Source: CAZMXP01 sp964570285
Lineage (GTDB): Bacteria > Planctomycetota > PLA2
NCBI GenBank assembly: GCA_964570285.1
Contig: CAZMXP010000011.1
Span: 1 to 64,000, forward strand
Reading direction: 5' to 3'
DNA length: 64,000 bases
A model generated the notes under the pieces. The model saw only the letters and a list, made by a program, of their open reading frames with translations, did no database searches and was not told the origin of the DNA. The position numbers and the translations under genes were made by a program. Below are positions 23,359 to 31,954 of the stretch, piece after piece (the first letter of the stretch is position 1; each line of letters opens with the position of its first letter).

Positions 23359-23723
23359 GTGTTTCCTCCGTAGCAGGCGGTCAACTCCTTCGGATCCATC
23401 GCGCGCACGCAGCAGGCGCTCTTCGCGTCCGCGGCGATCCTCTTCTCGCCGCGCAGCGAGCCGAGCGTCCAGCGCAGCGCGTCGCGCACGAGCGGCGGCG
23501 CGCCGCGCCCGGCGAGCCGGTAGTAGTGCCAGCGCCCCTCCTTCCTCCGCTCGACGAGGCCCGCTTCGTAAAGAAGCGACATGTGCTTGCTCGCCGTGGA
23601 GGGGGAGAGGCCGAGCACCTCGATGATCTGGCAGAGGCAGAGTTCGCCTCCCGCGAGGCTCATCAGCGCCCGCACCCGCGACTGGTCGCCCAGCGCGCCC
23701 GCGATCCTGAGGAAGTCCTGCAT
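23355..23723 (-). CDS. arsR: ArsR/SmtB-family metalloregulator
   Basis: 122 residues. Winged helix with ELCLCQI (Cys29, Cys31: the ArsR metal-sensing pair), SPSTASKHMSLLYEAGLV recognition helix and GRWHYYRL wing. A C-terminal tail has SACCVRAMD and a Cys at ACYGG. ArsR represses and is released by As(III) binding. It overlaps arsM (ATGA). Palindromes upstream fit an operator. Confidence 0.92.
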   Translation of the reverse strand: MQDFLRIAGALGDQSRVRALMSLAGGELCLCQIIEVLGLSPSTASKHMSLLYEAGLVERRKEGRWHYYRLAGRGAPPLVRDALRWTLGSLRGEKRIAADAKSACCVRAMDPKELTACYGGNT

Positions 23724-23728
23724 GGCCT

Positions 23729-23756
23729 ACTTCGTTACTTCGTCAACAAACGAAGT
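23729..23756. promoter_or_regulatory. Candidate ArsR operator
   Basis: Two ACTTCGT half-sites (23729-23736 and 23737-23743) on the plus strand face ACGAAGT (23750-23756): a perfect 7-bp inverted repeat with a 6-nt spacer, plus a second half-site. It lies in front of the arsR start and next to TATACT (23754-23759, minus). Confidence 0.6.
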
Positions 23757-23815
23757 ATATGCGGGGGCCCGGGGGTGTCAAGCCGGCGCGCGGGATGCCC
23801 GCGGGAGCCGCCGGC

Positions 23816-25840
23816 TCAGTCGATGCGGATGAGCTTGAGGCGGTAGGTGTCCGCGTCGTCGGGTGCCGGGACCGGCCCGGTGGTGTTCGCGCCGACCGCG
23901 ATGCCGGGACCCATCACCGGCGTGTCGAAGCCGTAGAGGCCCCAGAAGTCGAGCACCTCCTCCTGGAAGACGATCACGACGTCGTCGCCCGAGAGCGCGG
24001 CGCCGTAGCCGAACCAGGAGACCTGCGTCAGCGCCGCCGGGGAGCCGTAGTCGCCGACGTCCGTCCAGGTCCACGTCCCGTCCGACGAGCCGGAGGGATC
24101 GCTCCACTGGCCGGGGTCGCCGCCGACGCCGGTGGGGCCGAACGGATCCCCGTTCCCCGGCGGCGGAGGAGGCAGAGGCGGGGGGACGAAGCCGCCGCCG
24201 CCGCCCGTGTCGGAGAGGCTCGCCCGGACGAGGCGGTAGTCCTTCGGCGGCGTCGTGCCGAAGTCGTCCCAGTGGCGCAGGTGGAGTTCGTTGCCGACCT
24301 CGCTCGTCATCAGGTAGAGCAGGTCCACGCGCAGTCCGCCCTGCTGCATGCGGGCGAAGACGCTGGGCATGTTCGCGCCCATGCCCCCCGCGACGGCCGC
24401 CTCCGAGAAGGTCTTGCCCCCGTCGGCGCTCGTCTTCATGCGCACCCCGTCGCCCGCCTCGTAGGCGAGGAAGACGCGCATCGTGTCGCCCGAGCCGACC
24501 AGCGCGACGCTCGGGTCGAAGCCGGTCACGTCCTCGATCTCGACGAGCACGTCGCGCGAGGCGCCGCCCGCGAGCCGGGTCGCGCAGCGCGTCTCCGTCG
24601 TGGCGGTCCACGCGCCCGCGGGGTCGTTCCCGCCGAACGAGGTGAACGCGTAGCCCACGACGAGGTCGCCCGCCTCCGAGTACTGCGCGCCGATGATCAG
24701 TGGCATCAGGCCTCCCGCGCCGCGGAAGAGCGTCTCGGCCGCGCCGAAGCCGTAGGCGGTCGCGGCACCCGCCGCGTCGCGCGAGGCGACCGTGCCCTCG
24801 ACGAGCACGAGATCGGTGTAGCTGACCTCGTCGCCCTTCCAGAAGAGCATGGCGATGCGCCCGTCCGCGCCGATCGCGAGCTGCACGAGACGCGCGGCGA
24901 ACTCCTTCGGCCCGAGGGGGAACTCCCTCGTCTGCCCGAAGGTCGCGCCGCCGTCGAACGAGAGGCGCAGCGTCACGCCGCCCCAGCCCGCCCGGGCCAC
25001 CGCGACGACGTTCCCGCGCGCCGCGACCTCGTGGTCGCGCCAGCCGCCGTCGGCGTCGTCGAGCGGCGTCGTGCCGCCGGCGACGACGGCGTTCGTCGCC
25101 GCGTCGTGGCGCAGGCGCACCTCGAACGTGCGCCAGTCGAAGGGGTCGTCGTGGCTGCCGTCGTAGAAGACGACATGCGTCGCGTCGCCGTCGGCGGCGA
25201 CCACCGGCAGCCCCATCTGCCACGAGTCGCTCGAATAGAGCGTCGCCGTCGCGACCACGCCCGGGTAGTCGTCCCCGAGCGTTGCGCCGCTCCCGGCGCC
25301 GTTGATGATCGACGGTCCGCCGAGGCGCAGGCGCACGAGCGCGACGGTCCTGCCCGTGGCGCTCTCGGCGCAGATCGCGAGCACCTGCTCCTCGTCGATC
25401 TCGCCGCGCACCGTGAGGCGCGCGTAGCCGTCGCCCCCGACCTCGAGCCAGGGCCCGTCGGGGACGGCGCCGTCCGCGAAGGGCACGACGCCCGCGTTGC
25501 CGAGCGACTCGGGACCCCCGACGGGCACGAAGCCGCCGTCGGAGCAGTGGGCGACGCAGAGCGCGACGGCGCCGCTGTTGCTCTCCGTGCGCGTGAACGC
25601 CTGGATCGTGAACTGCTCGCCCGGCGGCGTCGTCAGGTCGAAGACGCGCTCGACCTGCGTGATGCCGAGTCGCGCGAGGTCCACGGTCCGGCTGACGAGA
25701 TCGACGGGCTCGGGCTCGAGCGGGACCATCCCCGCCGACAGGATCAGCGGGACGGCGCCGAGGAGCGGCGCGGCGGCTCCGCCGCCCCCGCACCCCCCGA
25801 TGACCGCCGCGCAACCGAGGGTCGCGAGCCAGTGGCGCAC
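23816..25840 (-). CDS. Secreted lipoprotein with sialidase/BNR-like repeats
   Basis: About 674 residues from GTG 25840 (an earlier GTG at 25852 would overlap the upstream stop). Lipoprotein signal (LGCAAVIGGCGGGG). The middle region has repeated motifs such as LRLSFDGGATFG and KTSADGGKTFSEA, the Asp-box (S-x-D-x-G-x-T-W/F) pattern of beta-propellers that bind or cleave glycans. A Pro/Gly-rich linker (residues about 535-560) precedes a C-terminal GTWTWTDVGDYGSP domain. No catalytic residues assigned, so a binding role is as likely as hydrolysis. It has no recognised promoter. Confidence 0.75.
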   Translation of the reverse strand: MRHWLATLGCAAVIGGCGGGGAAAPLLGAVPLILSAGMVPLEPEPVDLVSRTVDLARLGITQVERVFDLTTPPGEQFTIQAFTRTESNSGAVALCVAHCSDGGFVPVGGPESLGNAGVVPFADGAVPDGPWLEVGGDGYARLTVRGEIDEEQVLAICAESATGRTVALVRLRLGGPSIINGAGSGATLGDDYPGVVATATLYSSDSWQMGLPVVAADGDATHVVFYDGSHDDPFDWRTFEVRLRHDAATNAVVAGGTTPLDDADGGWRDHEVAARGNVVAVARAGWGGVTLRLSFDGGATFGQTREFPLGPKEFAARLVQLAIGADGRIAMLFWKGDEVSYTDLVLVEGTVASRDAAGAATAYGFGAAETLFRGAGGLMPLIIGAQYSEAGDLVVGYAFTSFGGNDPAGAWTATTETRCATRLAGGASRDVLVEIEDVTGFDPSVALVGSGDTMRVFLAYEAGDGVRMKTSADGGKTFSEAAVAGGMGANMPSVFARMQQGGLRVDLLYLMTSEVGNELHLRHWDDFGTTPPKDYRLVRASLSDTGGGGGFVPPPLPPPPPGNGDPFGPTGVGGDPGQWSDPSGSSDGTWTWTDVGDYGSPAALTQVSWFGYGAALSGDDVVIVFQEEVLDFWGLYGFDTPVMGPGIAVGANTTGPVPAPDDADTYRLKLIRID

Positions 25841-25842
25841 CG

Positions 25843-26148
25843 CTAAGCCCACTTCTTGCCGAGCGCGTCGAGGCCCGCGCGGCCGAGGTCGTCGGGCGTC
25901 ATCGCGGGGTGGATCTCCACCGTCGCGCCGAAGGTCAGGAACCAGGGCTCCGCGAGCGCCGGGATCTTCGACGGGTCGGCGAGATCGACGATCAGGAACG
26001 CGGTGCGCACGCCGCCGGTCTCGACGAAGTAGACCGCCTGCGGCTTCTGCTCCTCGAGGATCCGGTTCAGCTTCTGTCCGGCGGTGCCGTCGCGCACCGC
26101 CTTGTTGAACTCCGCGTGGGGCATCCGCGCTTGCACGAGCATCCTCAT
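25843..26148 (-). CDS. Small ferredoxin-like protein, DUF3303-like
   Basis: 101 residues from ATG 26148. The protein has beta-alpha-beta repeats, LVQARMPHAEFNKAVRDG, YFVETGGVRTAFLIVDLADPSKIPAL, WFLTFGATVEIHPAMTPDDL. Family assignment is by pattern and length only. It starts 3 nt after the RidA stop (TAA 26151-26153) so it is translated with that gene. Confidence 0.6.
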   Translation of the reverse strand: MRMLVQARMPHAEFNKAVRDGTAGQKLNRILEEQKPQAVYFVETGGVRTAFLIVDLADPSKIPALAEPWFLTFGATVEIHPAMTPDDLGRAGLDALGKKWA

Positions 26149-26150
26149 GG

Positions 26151-26540
26151 TTAGGGCCTCACTCCGATTTCGGCTTCCGCCTCGACCTCGATGCGCCAGC
26201 TGCTGTCGAGCAGCCCGGCGACGACCACCATCGTAGCGGCGGGGCGCGCGTCGCGGAACGCCGCCTCGTGGGCGCGCCCGGCCGCGTCCGCGTCGGCGGC
26301 GTCCACGAGATAGACCCGCGTGCGCACGACGTCCGCCGCGGTTCCCCCGAGCGCCTCGATCGACTCGATCAGGATGTCGAAGCAGCGCTTGGCCTGCCTG
26401 GTGACATCGCCCTTGACGGTCTTGCCGTCCGGGCCGATCGGCGCCGTGCCGCTGACGAGGATGCGCGTGCCGACGCGGATCGCCCGGGAGAACCCGATGG
26501 ACTCCTCGTAGGGCGACGCGGACCGGTGGCGCATCCTCAC
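26151..26540 (-). CDS. RidA (YjgF/YER057c/UK114) family protein
   Basis: 129 residues from GTG 26540; ATG 26534 is the alternative. Family marks: SPYEESIGFSRAIRVGTRILVSGTAPIGPDG, AKRCFDILIESIEALGGT, VRTRVYLVD, and RPAATMVVVAGLL. RidA deaminates reactive enamine/imine intermediates from PLP enzymes. The active-site Arg is in VVRTRVYL. TATGAT lies 8 nt before the GTG. Confidence 0.9.
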   Translation of the reverse strand: MRMRHRSASPYEESIGFSRAIRVGTRILVSGTAPIGPDGKTVKGDVTRQAKRCFDILIESIEALGGTAADVVRTRVYLVDAADADAAGRAHEAAFRDARPAATMVVVAGLLDSSWRIEVEAEAEIGVRP

Positions 26541-26548
26541 CGTTCACC

Positions 26549-26554
26549 ATCATA
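26549..26554 (-). promoter_or_regulatory. -10 box of the RidA gene, near-leaderless spacing
   Basis: TATGAT ends 8 nt before the GTG at 26540. A double G-tract (26558-26571) lies immediately upstream. Confidence 0.5.
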
Positions 26555-26557
26555 TTC

Positions 26558-26571
26558 GGGGGGCGCGGGGG
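26558..26571 (+). repeat. Double G-tract element (G6-CGC-G5)
   Basis: Located between the divergent RidA and squalene-cyclase-like genes, directly upstream of the TATGAT of the former and 23 nt upstream of TAGACT of the latter. Confidence 0.6.
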
Positions 26572-26593
26572 CGTCCACGCCGGCCCGGGGGGG

Positions 26594-26599
26594 TAGACT
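26594..26599 (+). promoter_or_regulatory. -10 box of the 26607 gene, near-leaderless
   Basis: TAGACT ends 7 nt before GTG 26607; no Shine-Dalgarno. Confidence 0.6.
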
Positions 26600-26606
26600 G
26601 GCCGGC

Positions 26607-28328
26607 GTGGGGCGGTGGCCGGCGGTGTTCCTCGCGTTTCTCCTCGCGGTCCCCGCGGCGGCGGACGCGACGGACGACGGCATCGACGCGGCGGTGCGCG
26701 GCGACTGGGCGACCGCCTGCGAGTGCTTCGCGAGGGCGGAGGACGACGCGCGCTCGCCGAGCCGCCTCGCGGCGGCGCGCGCGCAGGCCGTCGCGCTGCT
26801 CGGGCCCGCGATCGAGGACCTCGTCAAGAAGAAGCGCTGGGCGCAACTCGCCGAGGTCGCCGCCTGCGGCCTTGCGTTCGACGCGACGAACTACCGGTAC
26901 ACCGGGGCCGCGACCCGCGCCGCGCGCGAGGGGGCGACCGTGCCGGCCGAGGTCGATGCGCGCATCCGGGCGTGGGCGACCTACGGGCTCTCGTACGGCT
27001 ACGCGGAGACGCTGCGCGCGGCCTGCGTGGAGTCGCTGCTGAAGACGCAGGAGCCCGAGGGGCACTGGGACTGCGAGAAGCACGGGGGGCGGCCGCTCTA
27101 CACGCCCGGGGTGACGGCCCTCGCGCTGCTCGCGCTCGGCGACGGCCACCGCGAGGCGGCCGAGCGCGCCGCGCAGGCGCTGCTGGGCATGCAGGACCGG
27201 GACGGCATCTTCGGTTCGACGGCGACGCAGCACTTCATCTACTCGCAGGCGATCGCGACGCGCGCCGTCGCCGAGCACGCCGTACGCGCCGGGACGCAGG
27301 AGGGCGTGCGCGATGCCCTGCAGCGCGCGGTGGACATGATCGCCGGGGCGCAGAACCCCGGCGCGGGCTGGCGCTACACGCCCCACGGGGGGGAGAGCGA
27401 CACGTCGGTCACCGCGCGCTGCGTGGCCGCGCTCAGGGCGGCCGAGCGCGCCGGGGCCAACGTCGAGCCCGACTGCTTCTCTGGCGCGATGAAGTTCGTC
27501 GGCGGCATGACCGATCCCGAGTTCGGCCAGATCGGCTACAACTTCCCCGGAGGCACGCCCGCGAGGCCGGAGGGGCTGCAGGACGCCTTTCCGCCCGAAC
27601 GGTCGCAGGCGATGACCGCCGCGGGCAGCGTCGCGATGCTGCTGGTCGGCGCGGACCCGTCGAAGCTCGCGCGAGGGTTCGCGCTGGTCAGCAAGTGCCC
27701 CCCGCTCGCGAGGCCCGCCGACTTCTACTACTGGGAGAGCGCGGCGGAGGCGTGGATGCTGCAACAGGGGCGAATCCCGCAGCCGTGGTACGAGGCGCTC
27801 GTGAAGGCCGCCGCCGCGCAGCGCGACGGGAAGGGGGGGATCCAGGCCTCCGATCCGTGGTGCCACGACGGCGGCCGCGTCTACGCGTCCGCGATCGTCG
27901 CGCTCGCGCTCGAAGCCCCCCGCACCCCCCGGCCCTCGCGCCTGCCGACCGCGTCGGCGTTCCGCAAGGCGGGCAGACGCACCCTCCTCTTCCCCGCCGG
28001 CGCCGACCCCCTCCCGACGGGCATCTACGTGGAGGCGGGCATGGTGCTTTCGATCACGGGCAAGGGGGTCATCAGCACCTACGAGAAGGGGCCCGGCCAG
28101 ACGCCCGCCGGCTCGAAGGAGAAGCCCCCGGGCGGCGCGAAGGCGCGCGACCGCGGCGCCCCCTACGGCTGCCTCCTCGGCTCGATCGACGACGGCAAGC
28201 TCTTCGCGATCCAGATCGGCAAGCCGAACACGATGCGCGGCTTCGGCCACCTCTGGCTCCTCGTCAACGACGACGACCCGGCCGACAACTTCGGCGCTTG
28301 GGAGGTCGAGATCGAGTTCGTACGATAG
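26607..28328 (+). CDS. Secreted prenyltransferase/squalene-oxidase-repeat protein
   Basis: 573 residues from GTG 26607 (start set by the -10 box and the signal peptide WPAVFLAFLLAVPAAADA). Residues about 130-430 form alpha/alpha toroid repeats with the typical QEPEGHWDC, YTPGVTALALLALG, MQDRDGIFGS and HGGESDTSVTARCVAAL motifs of the squalene/prenyltransferase repeat. The catalytic DxDD motif of hopene cyclases was not found, so this is a secreted structural relative (common in Planctomycetota-like genomes) rather than a cyclase. The last 110 residues look like a beta-sandwich with GIYVEAGMVLSITGKG and PNTMRGFGHLWLLVNDDD, a lectin-like carbohydrate-binding pattern. Confidence 0.78.
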   Translation: MGRWPAVFLAFLLAVPAAADATDDGIDAAVRGDWATACECFARAEDDARSPSRLAAARAQAVALLGPAIEDLVKKKRWAQLAEVAACGLAFDATNYRYTGAATRAAREGATVPAEVDARIRAWATYGLSYGYAETLRAACVESLLKTQEPEGHWDCEKHGGRPLYTPGVTALALLALGDGHREAAERAAQALLGMQDRDGIFGSTATQHFIYSQAIATRAVAEHAVRAGTQEGVRDALQRAVDMIAGAQNPGAGWRYTPHGGESDTSVTARCVAALRAAERAGANVEPDCFSGAMKFVGGMTDPEFGQIGYNFPGGTPARPEGLQDAFPPERSQAMTAAGSVAMLLVGADPSKLARGFALVSKCPPLARPADFYYWESAAEAWMLQQGRIPQPWYEALVKAAAAQRDGKGGIQASDPWCHDGGRVYASAIVALALEAPRTPRPSRLPTASAFRKAGRRTLLFPAGADPLPTGIYVEAGMVLSITGKGVISTYEKGPGQTPAGSKEKPPGGAKARDRGAPYGCLLGSIDDGKLFAIQIGKPNTMRGFGHLWLLVNDDDPADNFGAWEVEIEFVR

Positions 28329-28337
28329 GCGATCGCC

Positions 28338-29126
<789 letters not shown>

Positions 29127-29129
29127 AGC

Positions 29130-29636
29130 GTGGCGATCCGCGGCGTGCACACGATGTTCTACACGGCCGAGCCGGAGGCGCTGCGCGCCTTCCTGCGCGA
29201 CAAGCTCGGATTCCCGTGCAGCGATGTCGGCGACGGCTGGCTGATCTTCGACCTGCCCGAGGCGGACATGGGATGCCACCCCGCCGACCCCACCGGCAAG
29301 CATGGCGCGCCGGACGGCACGCACGACATCTCGTTCTACTGCGACGACATCAAGAAGAGCGTCGCGGCGCTGAAGAAGCGCGGCGTCAAGTTCACGCAGA
29401 AGATCGCCAACCGCGGCTACGGCCTGGTCACCTGCTTCCTCGCCCCGGGCGGCCTCAAGCTCCAGCTCTACCAGCCGCTCTACGAGAAGCGGAAGGCGCC
29501 CGCGCGCCGGAAGAAGAAGGCCGCCCGCAAGCCGGTGGGACAAAGGGGTCAGACCCCATTGTCCCGCAGCGGCTTCGCCATGACGACGCTGCGATATGTC
29601 TTGCGGGGGAATCGCGTCTCGCCAATGGTCGCGTAG
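29130..29636 (+). CDS. VOC (glyoxalase/bleomycin-resistance fold) protein with a read-through tail
   Basis: 168 residues. VOC core: GVHTMFYTAEPEALRAFLRDKLGF, HDISFYCDDIKKSVAALKKRG, GYGLVTCFLAPGGLKLQLYQP. Metal-binding residues cannot be assigned confidently. After residue 125 the text is basic (KKKAARK) and then runs into the reverse strand of the GNAT gene because the palindromic element 29537-29565 has no stop in this frame. The real protein may have ended earlier before the element inserted; the last 30 codons overlap the convergent gene by 88 bp. Confidence 0.78.
   Translation: MAIRGVHTMFYTAEPEALRAFLRDKLGFPCSDVGDGWLIFDLPEADMGCHPADPTGKHGAPDGTHDISFYCDDIKKSVAALKKRGVKFTQKIANRGYGLVTCFLAPGGLKLQLYQPLYEKRKAPARRKKKAARKPVGQRGQTPLSRSGFAMTTLRYVLRGNRVSPMVA
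29537..29565. repeat. GGGGTCAGACCCC palindromic element, copy 2
   Basis: A 29-bp near-perfect palindrome: outer arms GGGACAA/TTGTCCC, core GGGGTCAGACCCC. The stop codon of the GNAT gene (TGA, 29549-29551) is the core itself. The third copy lies at the 5' side of the same gene, 30109-30137. Confidence 0.75.
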
Positions 29637-30070
29637 CCCCGGCGGGAGTAGAACGCGACGAGGTGCGTCGCGGGGATCGCGGTGTCGAGCGCGAGGGAGG
29701 TGAAGCCGAGCGCCCGCGCCCGCGCCTCGACGTGGGCGAGCAGCGCGGAGCCGAGCCCGCTCCGCTGGAGGGCGGGCGAGACCGCGAACTGCGACAGGTA
29801 GGCCATGCCCGGCCGGCAGGCGCATTCGGGCCGGTCGCGGCTGTCGGTGTGCAGCGTCGCCGTGCCCACGATCGACCCCGCGCGTTCGGCGACATGGCAC
29901 TCGTGGCCGGCGATGCGCTCGCGCGTCGTCTCGACCGACTGGTCGACGGCGGTGTAGTTGAGGCCGCGCGCGCCGAGCGGGGCATAGGCCTCGTGCAGCA
30001 GCGCGGTCACGAGTTCGACGGAGTCGCCCGGGGCGAGAAGCCGGAAGAGGACGCCGTCGGGCGCTTGCAT
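29549..30070 (-). CDS. GNAT family N-acetyltransferase
   Basis: 173 residues. GNAT features: LLAPGDSVELVTALLHEAYAP, LSQFAVSPALQRSGLGSALL (acetyl-CoA-binding Q/R-x-x-G-x-G/A: QRSGLG), LDTAIPATHLVAFYSRRGYA. Substrate unknown. The gene is flanked on both sides by the palindromic element (29537-29565 and 30109-30137), so it may have been moved as a cassette or simply be terminated by it. Just upstream (30077-30093) is a C7-GGG-C7 tract. Confidence 0.85.
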   Translation of the reverse strand: MQAPDGVLFRLLAPGDSVELVTALLHEAYAPLGARGLNYTAVDQSVETTRERIAGHECHVAERAGSIVGTATLHTDSRDRPECACRPGMAYLSQFAVSPALQRSGLGSALLAHVEARARALGFTSLALDTAIPATHLVAFYSRRGYATIGETRFPRKTYRSVVMAKPLRDNGV

Positions 30071-30076
30071 GCGTGG

Positions 30077-30093
30077 CCCCCCCGGGCCCCCCC
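30077..30093 (-). repeat. Double G-tract element (C7-GGG-C7 on plus)
   Basis: Directly 5' of the GNAT start at 30070. Confidence 0.6.
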
Positions 30094-30108
30094 AATGCTA
30101 CCCGCGGC

Positions 30109-30137
30109 GGGACAAAGGGGTCAGACCCCGTTGTCCC
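30109..30137. repeat. GGGGTCAGACCCC palindromic element, copy 3
   Basis: Same arms (GGGACAA/TTGTCCC) as copy 2, differing by one base (CCCCG versus CCCCA). It is downstream of the 30155 gene (minus) and upstream of the GNAT gene. Confidence 0.75.
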
Positions 30138-30154
30138 AGCGGGGCCTGCCGCCC

Positions 30155-30880
30155 TCACCGGATCAAGACCCCGACTTGCACACAGGCGCAATCGGGCGGC
30201 AGCCCCGCATTTCCCGACTCATCGTGGTTCCCGCCGAGCTTGATCCCGCTCCCCGGGATCCGCTCCGGCTTCGCCCAGGCAAAGAGGTCGGCGATCCGGA
30301 CGAGGCGCGCCACGCCCTCCCGATCCCTCCACCTGAGGAGCAGCGCGCGCTCCGGCCTCCATTGGCGCGAAAACGCATCCCACTCCGAAGGGGCCATGCC
30401 CGCGAGGCATTCGTACGCCTTCGAGTCCTCGCGGTCGGGACAGACGAGGTACTCGAGCACGCGGAGGCGGTCAGGGCTTGCAAAGGTCCGCGCGTCGTAC
30501 CAGACGATCAGCAGACCGTCCGGCAGGACCTCGAGCCCGATCTCCTGCCGCGTGCGCTCCGAGAGTTTCGGAAGCAGCGAAGCGACCTCCGCCGCTTCGC
30601 GTGCCGAATCCTCCGCCGCGAGCCTCTCCCGCAGCGCCGCCGCCGACCTGGCGACGACCCGGGCGACCATGCGACGTCCCGGCTCGGCCTTCACGCGGGC
30701 GCGGAGCGCATCGATCAATGCAAGCGACCCAGGCAGCCGCTTGACGAGCGCCTCGCCGACCTCCCGCTCGAACTCCCTCGACCCTCCGTCGCAGAGGGCG
30801 GCCAGGAGTTCCGTCGCGTCGTAATCGGCGCCGGGTGCCACGGAGGGCAGGAGCAGCAGGGCGATCAGCAGGTGACGCAT
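30155..30880 (-). CDS. Secreted protein of unknown function
   Basis: 241 residues from ATG 30880. Signal peptide (RHLLIALLLLPSVAPGA). The middle is alpha-helical, rich in Ala/Arg/Glu (EREVGEALVKRLPGSLALIDALRARVK, AAALRERLAAEDSAREAA), followed by a strand-rich segment LPDGLLIVWYDARTF and RALLLRWRDREG. Cys pairs at CPDREDSKAYEC and DCACV near the C-terminus may form disulfides. No family recognised. Confidence 0.6.
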   Translation of the reverse strand: MRHLLIALLLLPSVAPGADYDATELLAALCDGGSREFEREVGEALVKRLPGSLALIDALRARVKAEPGRRMVARVVARSAAALRERLAAEDSAREAAEVASLLPKLSERTRQEIGLEVLPDGLLIVWYDARTFASPDRLRVLEYLVCPDREDSKAYECLAGMAPSEWDAFSRQWRPERALLLRWRDREGVARLVRIADLFAWAKPERIPGSGIKLGGNHDESGNAGLPPDCACVQVGVLIR

Positions 30881-30909
30881 GCGAGAGCACGCGCAACCCC
30901 CATGCCGCA

Positions 30910-30915
30910 CGCGAC
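30910..30915 (-). other. Short intergenic stretch, nothing recognised
   Basis: The 108 bases between the 30155 gene and the TerC gene stop contain no clear promoter, hairpin or open frame that looks real. Confidence 0.3.
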
Positions 30916-30988
30916 CCCGCGCCGCGAGCGCCCCGCCCGCGCGCCGCTGTCGCCGGCATGGCCACGGCGTGATCATCCGGCCAACGGC

Positions 30989-31900
30989 TCACTCCCCCCG
31001 GCCGCGCACCAGCGACGCGAGGAGCGAGGCGAGCAGGATCGTCGCGACGACGCCGAGGGAGATCCCGACGGTGATCTCGACCGTGTGCGCGAGCAGCATC
31101 TTCACGCCGACGAAGACGAGCACCAGCGCGAGTCCGTAGTGCAGGTAGCGCAGGCGGCCGAGCATGCCCGCGAGCGCGAAGTAGAGCGCGCGCAGTCCGA
31201 GGATCGCCATCACGTTCGACGTGTAGACGACGAAGGTGTCGGTGGAGATCGCAAGCGCCGCGGGCACCGAGTCGAGCGCGAAGACGACGTCGGTGCCCTC
31301 GATGACGACGAGCGCGAGGAAGAGCGTCGTGCCGAGCAGGCGGCCGCCGTCGCGCACGAAGAACCGACCCTCGGCGGGCTCGAGGCTCAGCGGCACCACG
31401 CGCCGGCAGAGGCGCAGCAGCCTGCTGCGCGACGGGTCGTGCTGCTGCTGGTCCTGGAAGGCGAGGCGCGCGCCGGTGAGCACGAGGAAGGTGCCGAGCA
31501 CGTAGGTCATCCACTCGAACTGCTCGAGCAGCCTGACGCCGAGCCAGATGAAGAGCCCGCGCATCAGCAGCGCGCCGAGGATCCCCCAGAAGAGCACGCG
31601 GTGCTGGTGCTCCTCGCGCACGCCGAAGTAGCGGAACACCACGAGGAAGACGAAGAGGTTGTCGACGCTGAGCGACTTCTCGGTGAGGTAGCAGGCGAGA
31701 TACTCCTGCGCCCGGCGCCATCCGCCGTCGGTCGCAAGGCCGATGAACACCGCGAACCCGAGCCCGAGCGCGATCCAGACGGCGCTCCACGCGAGCGCCT
31801 CGCGAAGGCCGATCGCGTGCGCCTCCCGGTTGAAGATGCCGAGGTCGAGCGCGAGCATGAGGACGACGACGACCGAGAAGACGATCCACAGGAGAGCCAT
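30989..31900 (-). CDS. TerC family integral membrane protein
   Basis: 303 residues with about nine hydrophobic helices. TerC marks: LTEKSLSVDNLFVFLVVFRYF (charged Glu/Asp pair), VVIEGTDVVFALDSVPAALAIS, FVGVKMLLAHTVE. TerC-family proteins are linked to tellurium resistance, metal (Mn) export and membrane-protein assembly. Placed near pirin (divergent) and in a neighbourhood of metal/chalcogen-related genes, but the link to selenium or tellurium is only suggestive. TAGAGT lies 9 nt before the ATG. Confidence 0.9.
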   Translation of the reverse strand: MALLWIVFSVVVVLMLALDLGIFNREAHAIGLREALAWSAVWIALGLGFAVFIGLATDGGWRRAQEYLACYLTEKSLSVDNLFVFLVVFRYFGVREEHQHRVLFWGILGALLMRGLFIWLGVRLLEQFEWMTYVLGTFLVLTGARLAFQDQQQHDPSRSRLLRLCRRVVPLSLEPAEGRFFVRDGGRLLGTTLFLALVVIEGTDVVFALDSVPAALAISTDTFVVYTSNVMAILGLRALYFALAGMLGRLRYLHYGLALVLVFVGVKMLLAHTVEITVGISLGVVATILLASLLASLVRGRGE

Positions 31901-31909
31901 CGGCGCGGT

Positions 31910-31915
31910 ACTCTA
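31910..31915 (-). promoter_or_regulatory. -10 box of the TerC gene
   Basis: TAGAGT, 9 nt before ATG 31900; the same bases on the plus strand (TACTCT, 31909-31914) could serve the divergent pirin gene. A C7-GAG-C8 tract starts one base further (31916-31933). Confidence 0.5.
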
Positions 31916-31933
31916 CCCCCCCGAGCCCCCCCC
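31916..31933 (-). repeat. Double G-tract element (C7-GAG-C8 on plus)
   Basis: Between the TerC and pirin genes, directly abutting the TerC -10 box. Confidence 0.6.
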
Positions 31934-31954
31934 GTTCGACTTCGAGAGGCCCCG

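Noticed and set aside
25843..26553. A 236-codon fusion of RidA-like and ferredoxin-like proteins
   Set aside because: The two domains are in different frames with clear starts and stops; the long frame is a shadow in its first half.
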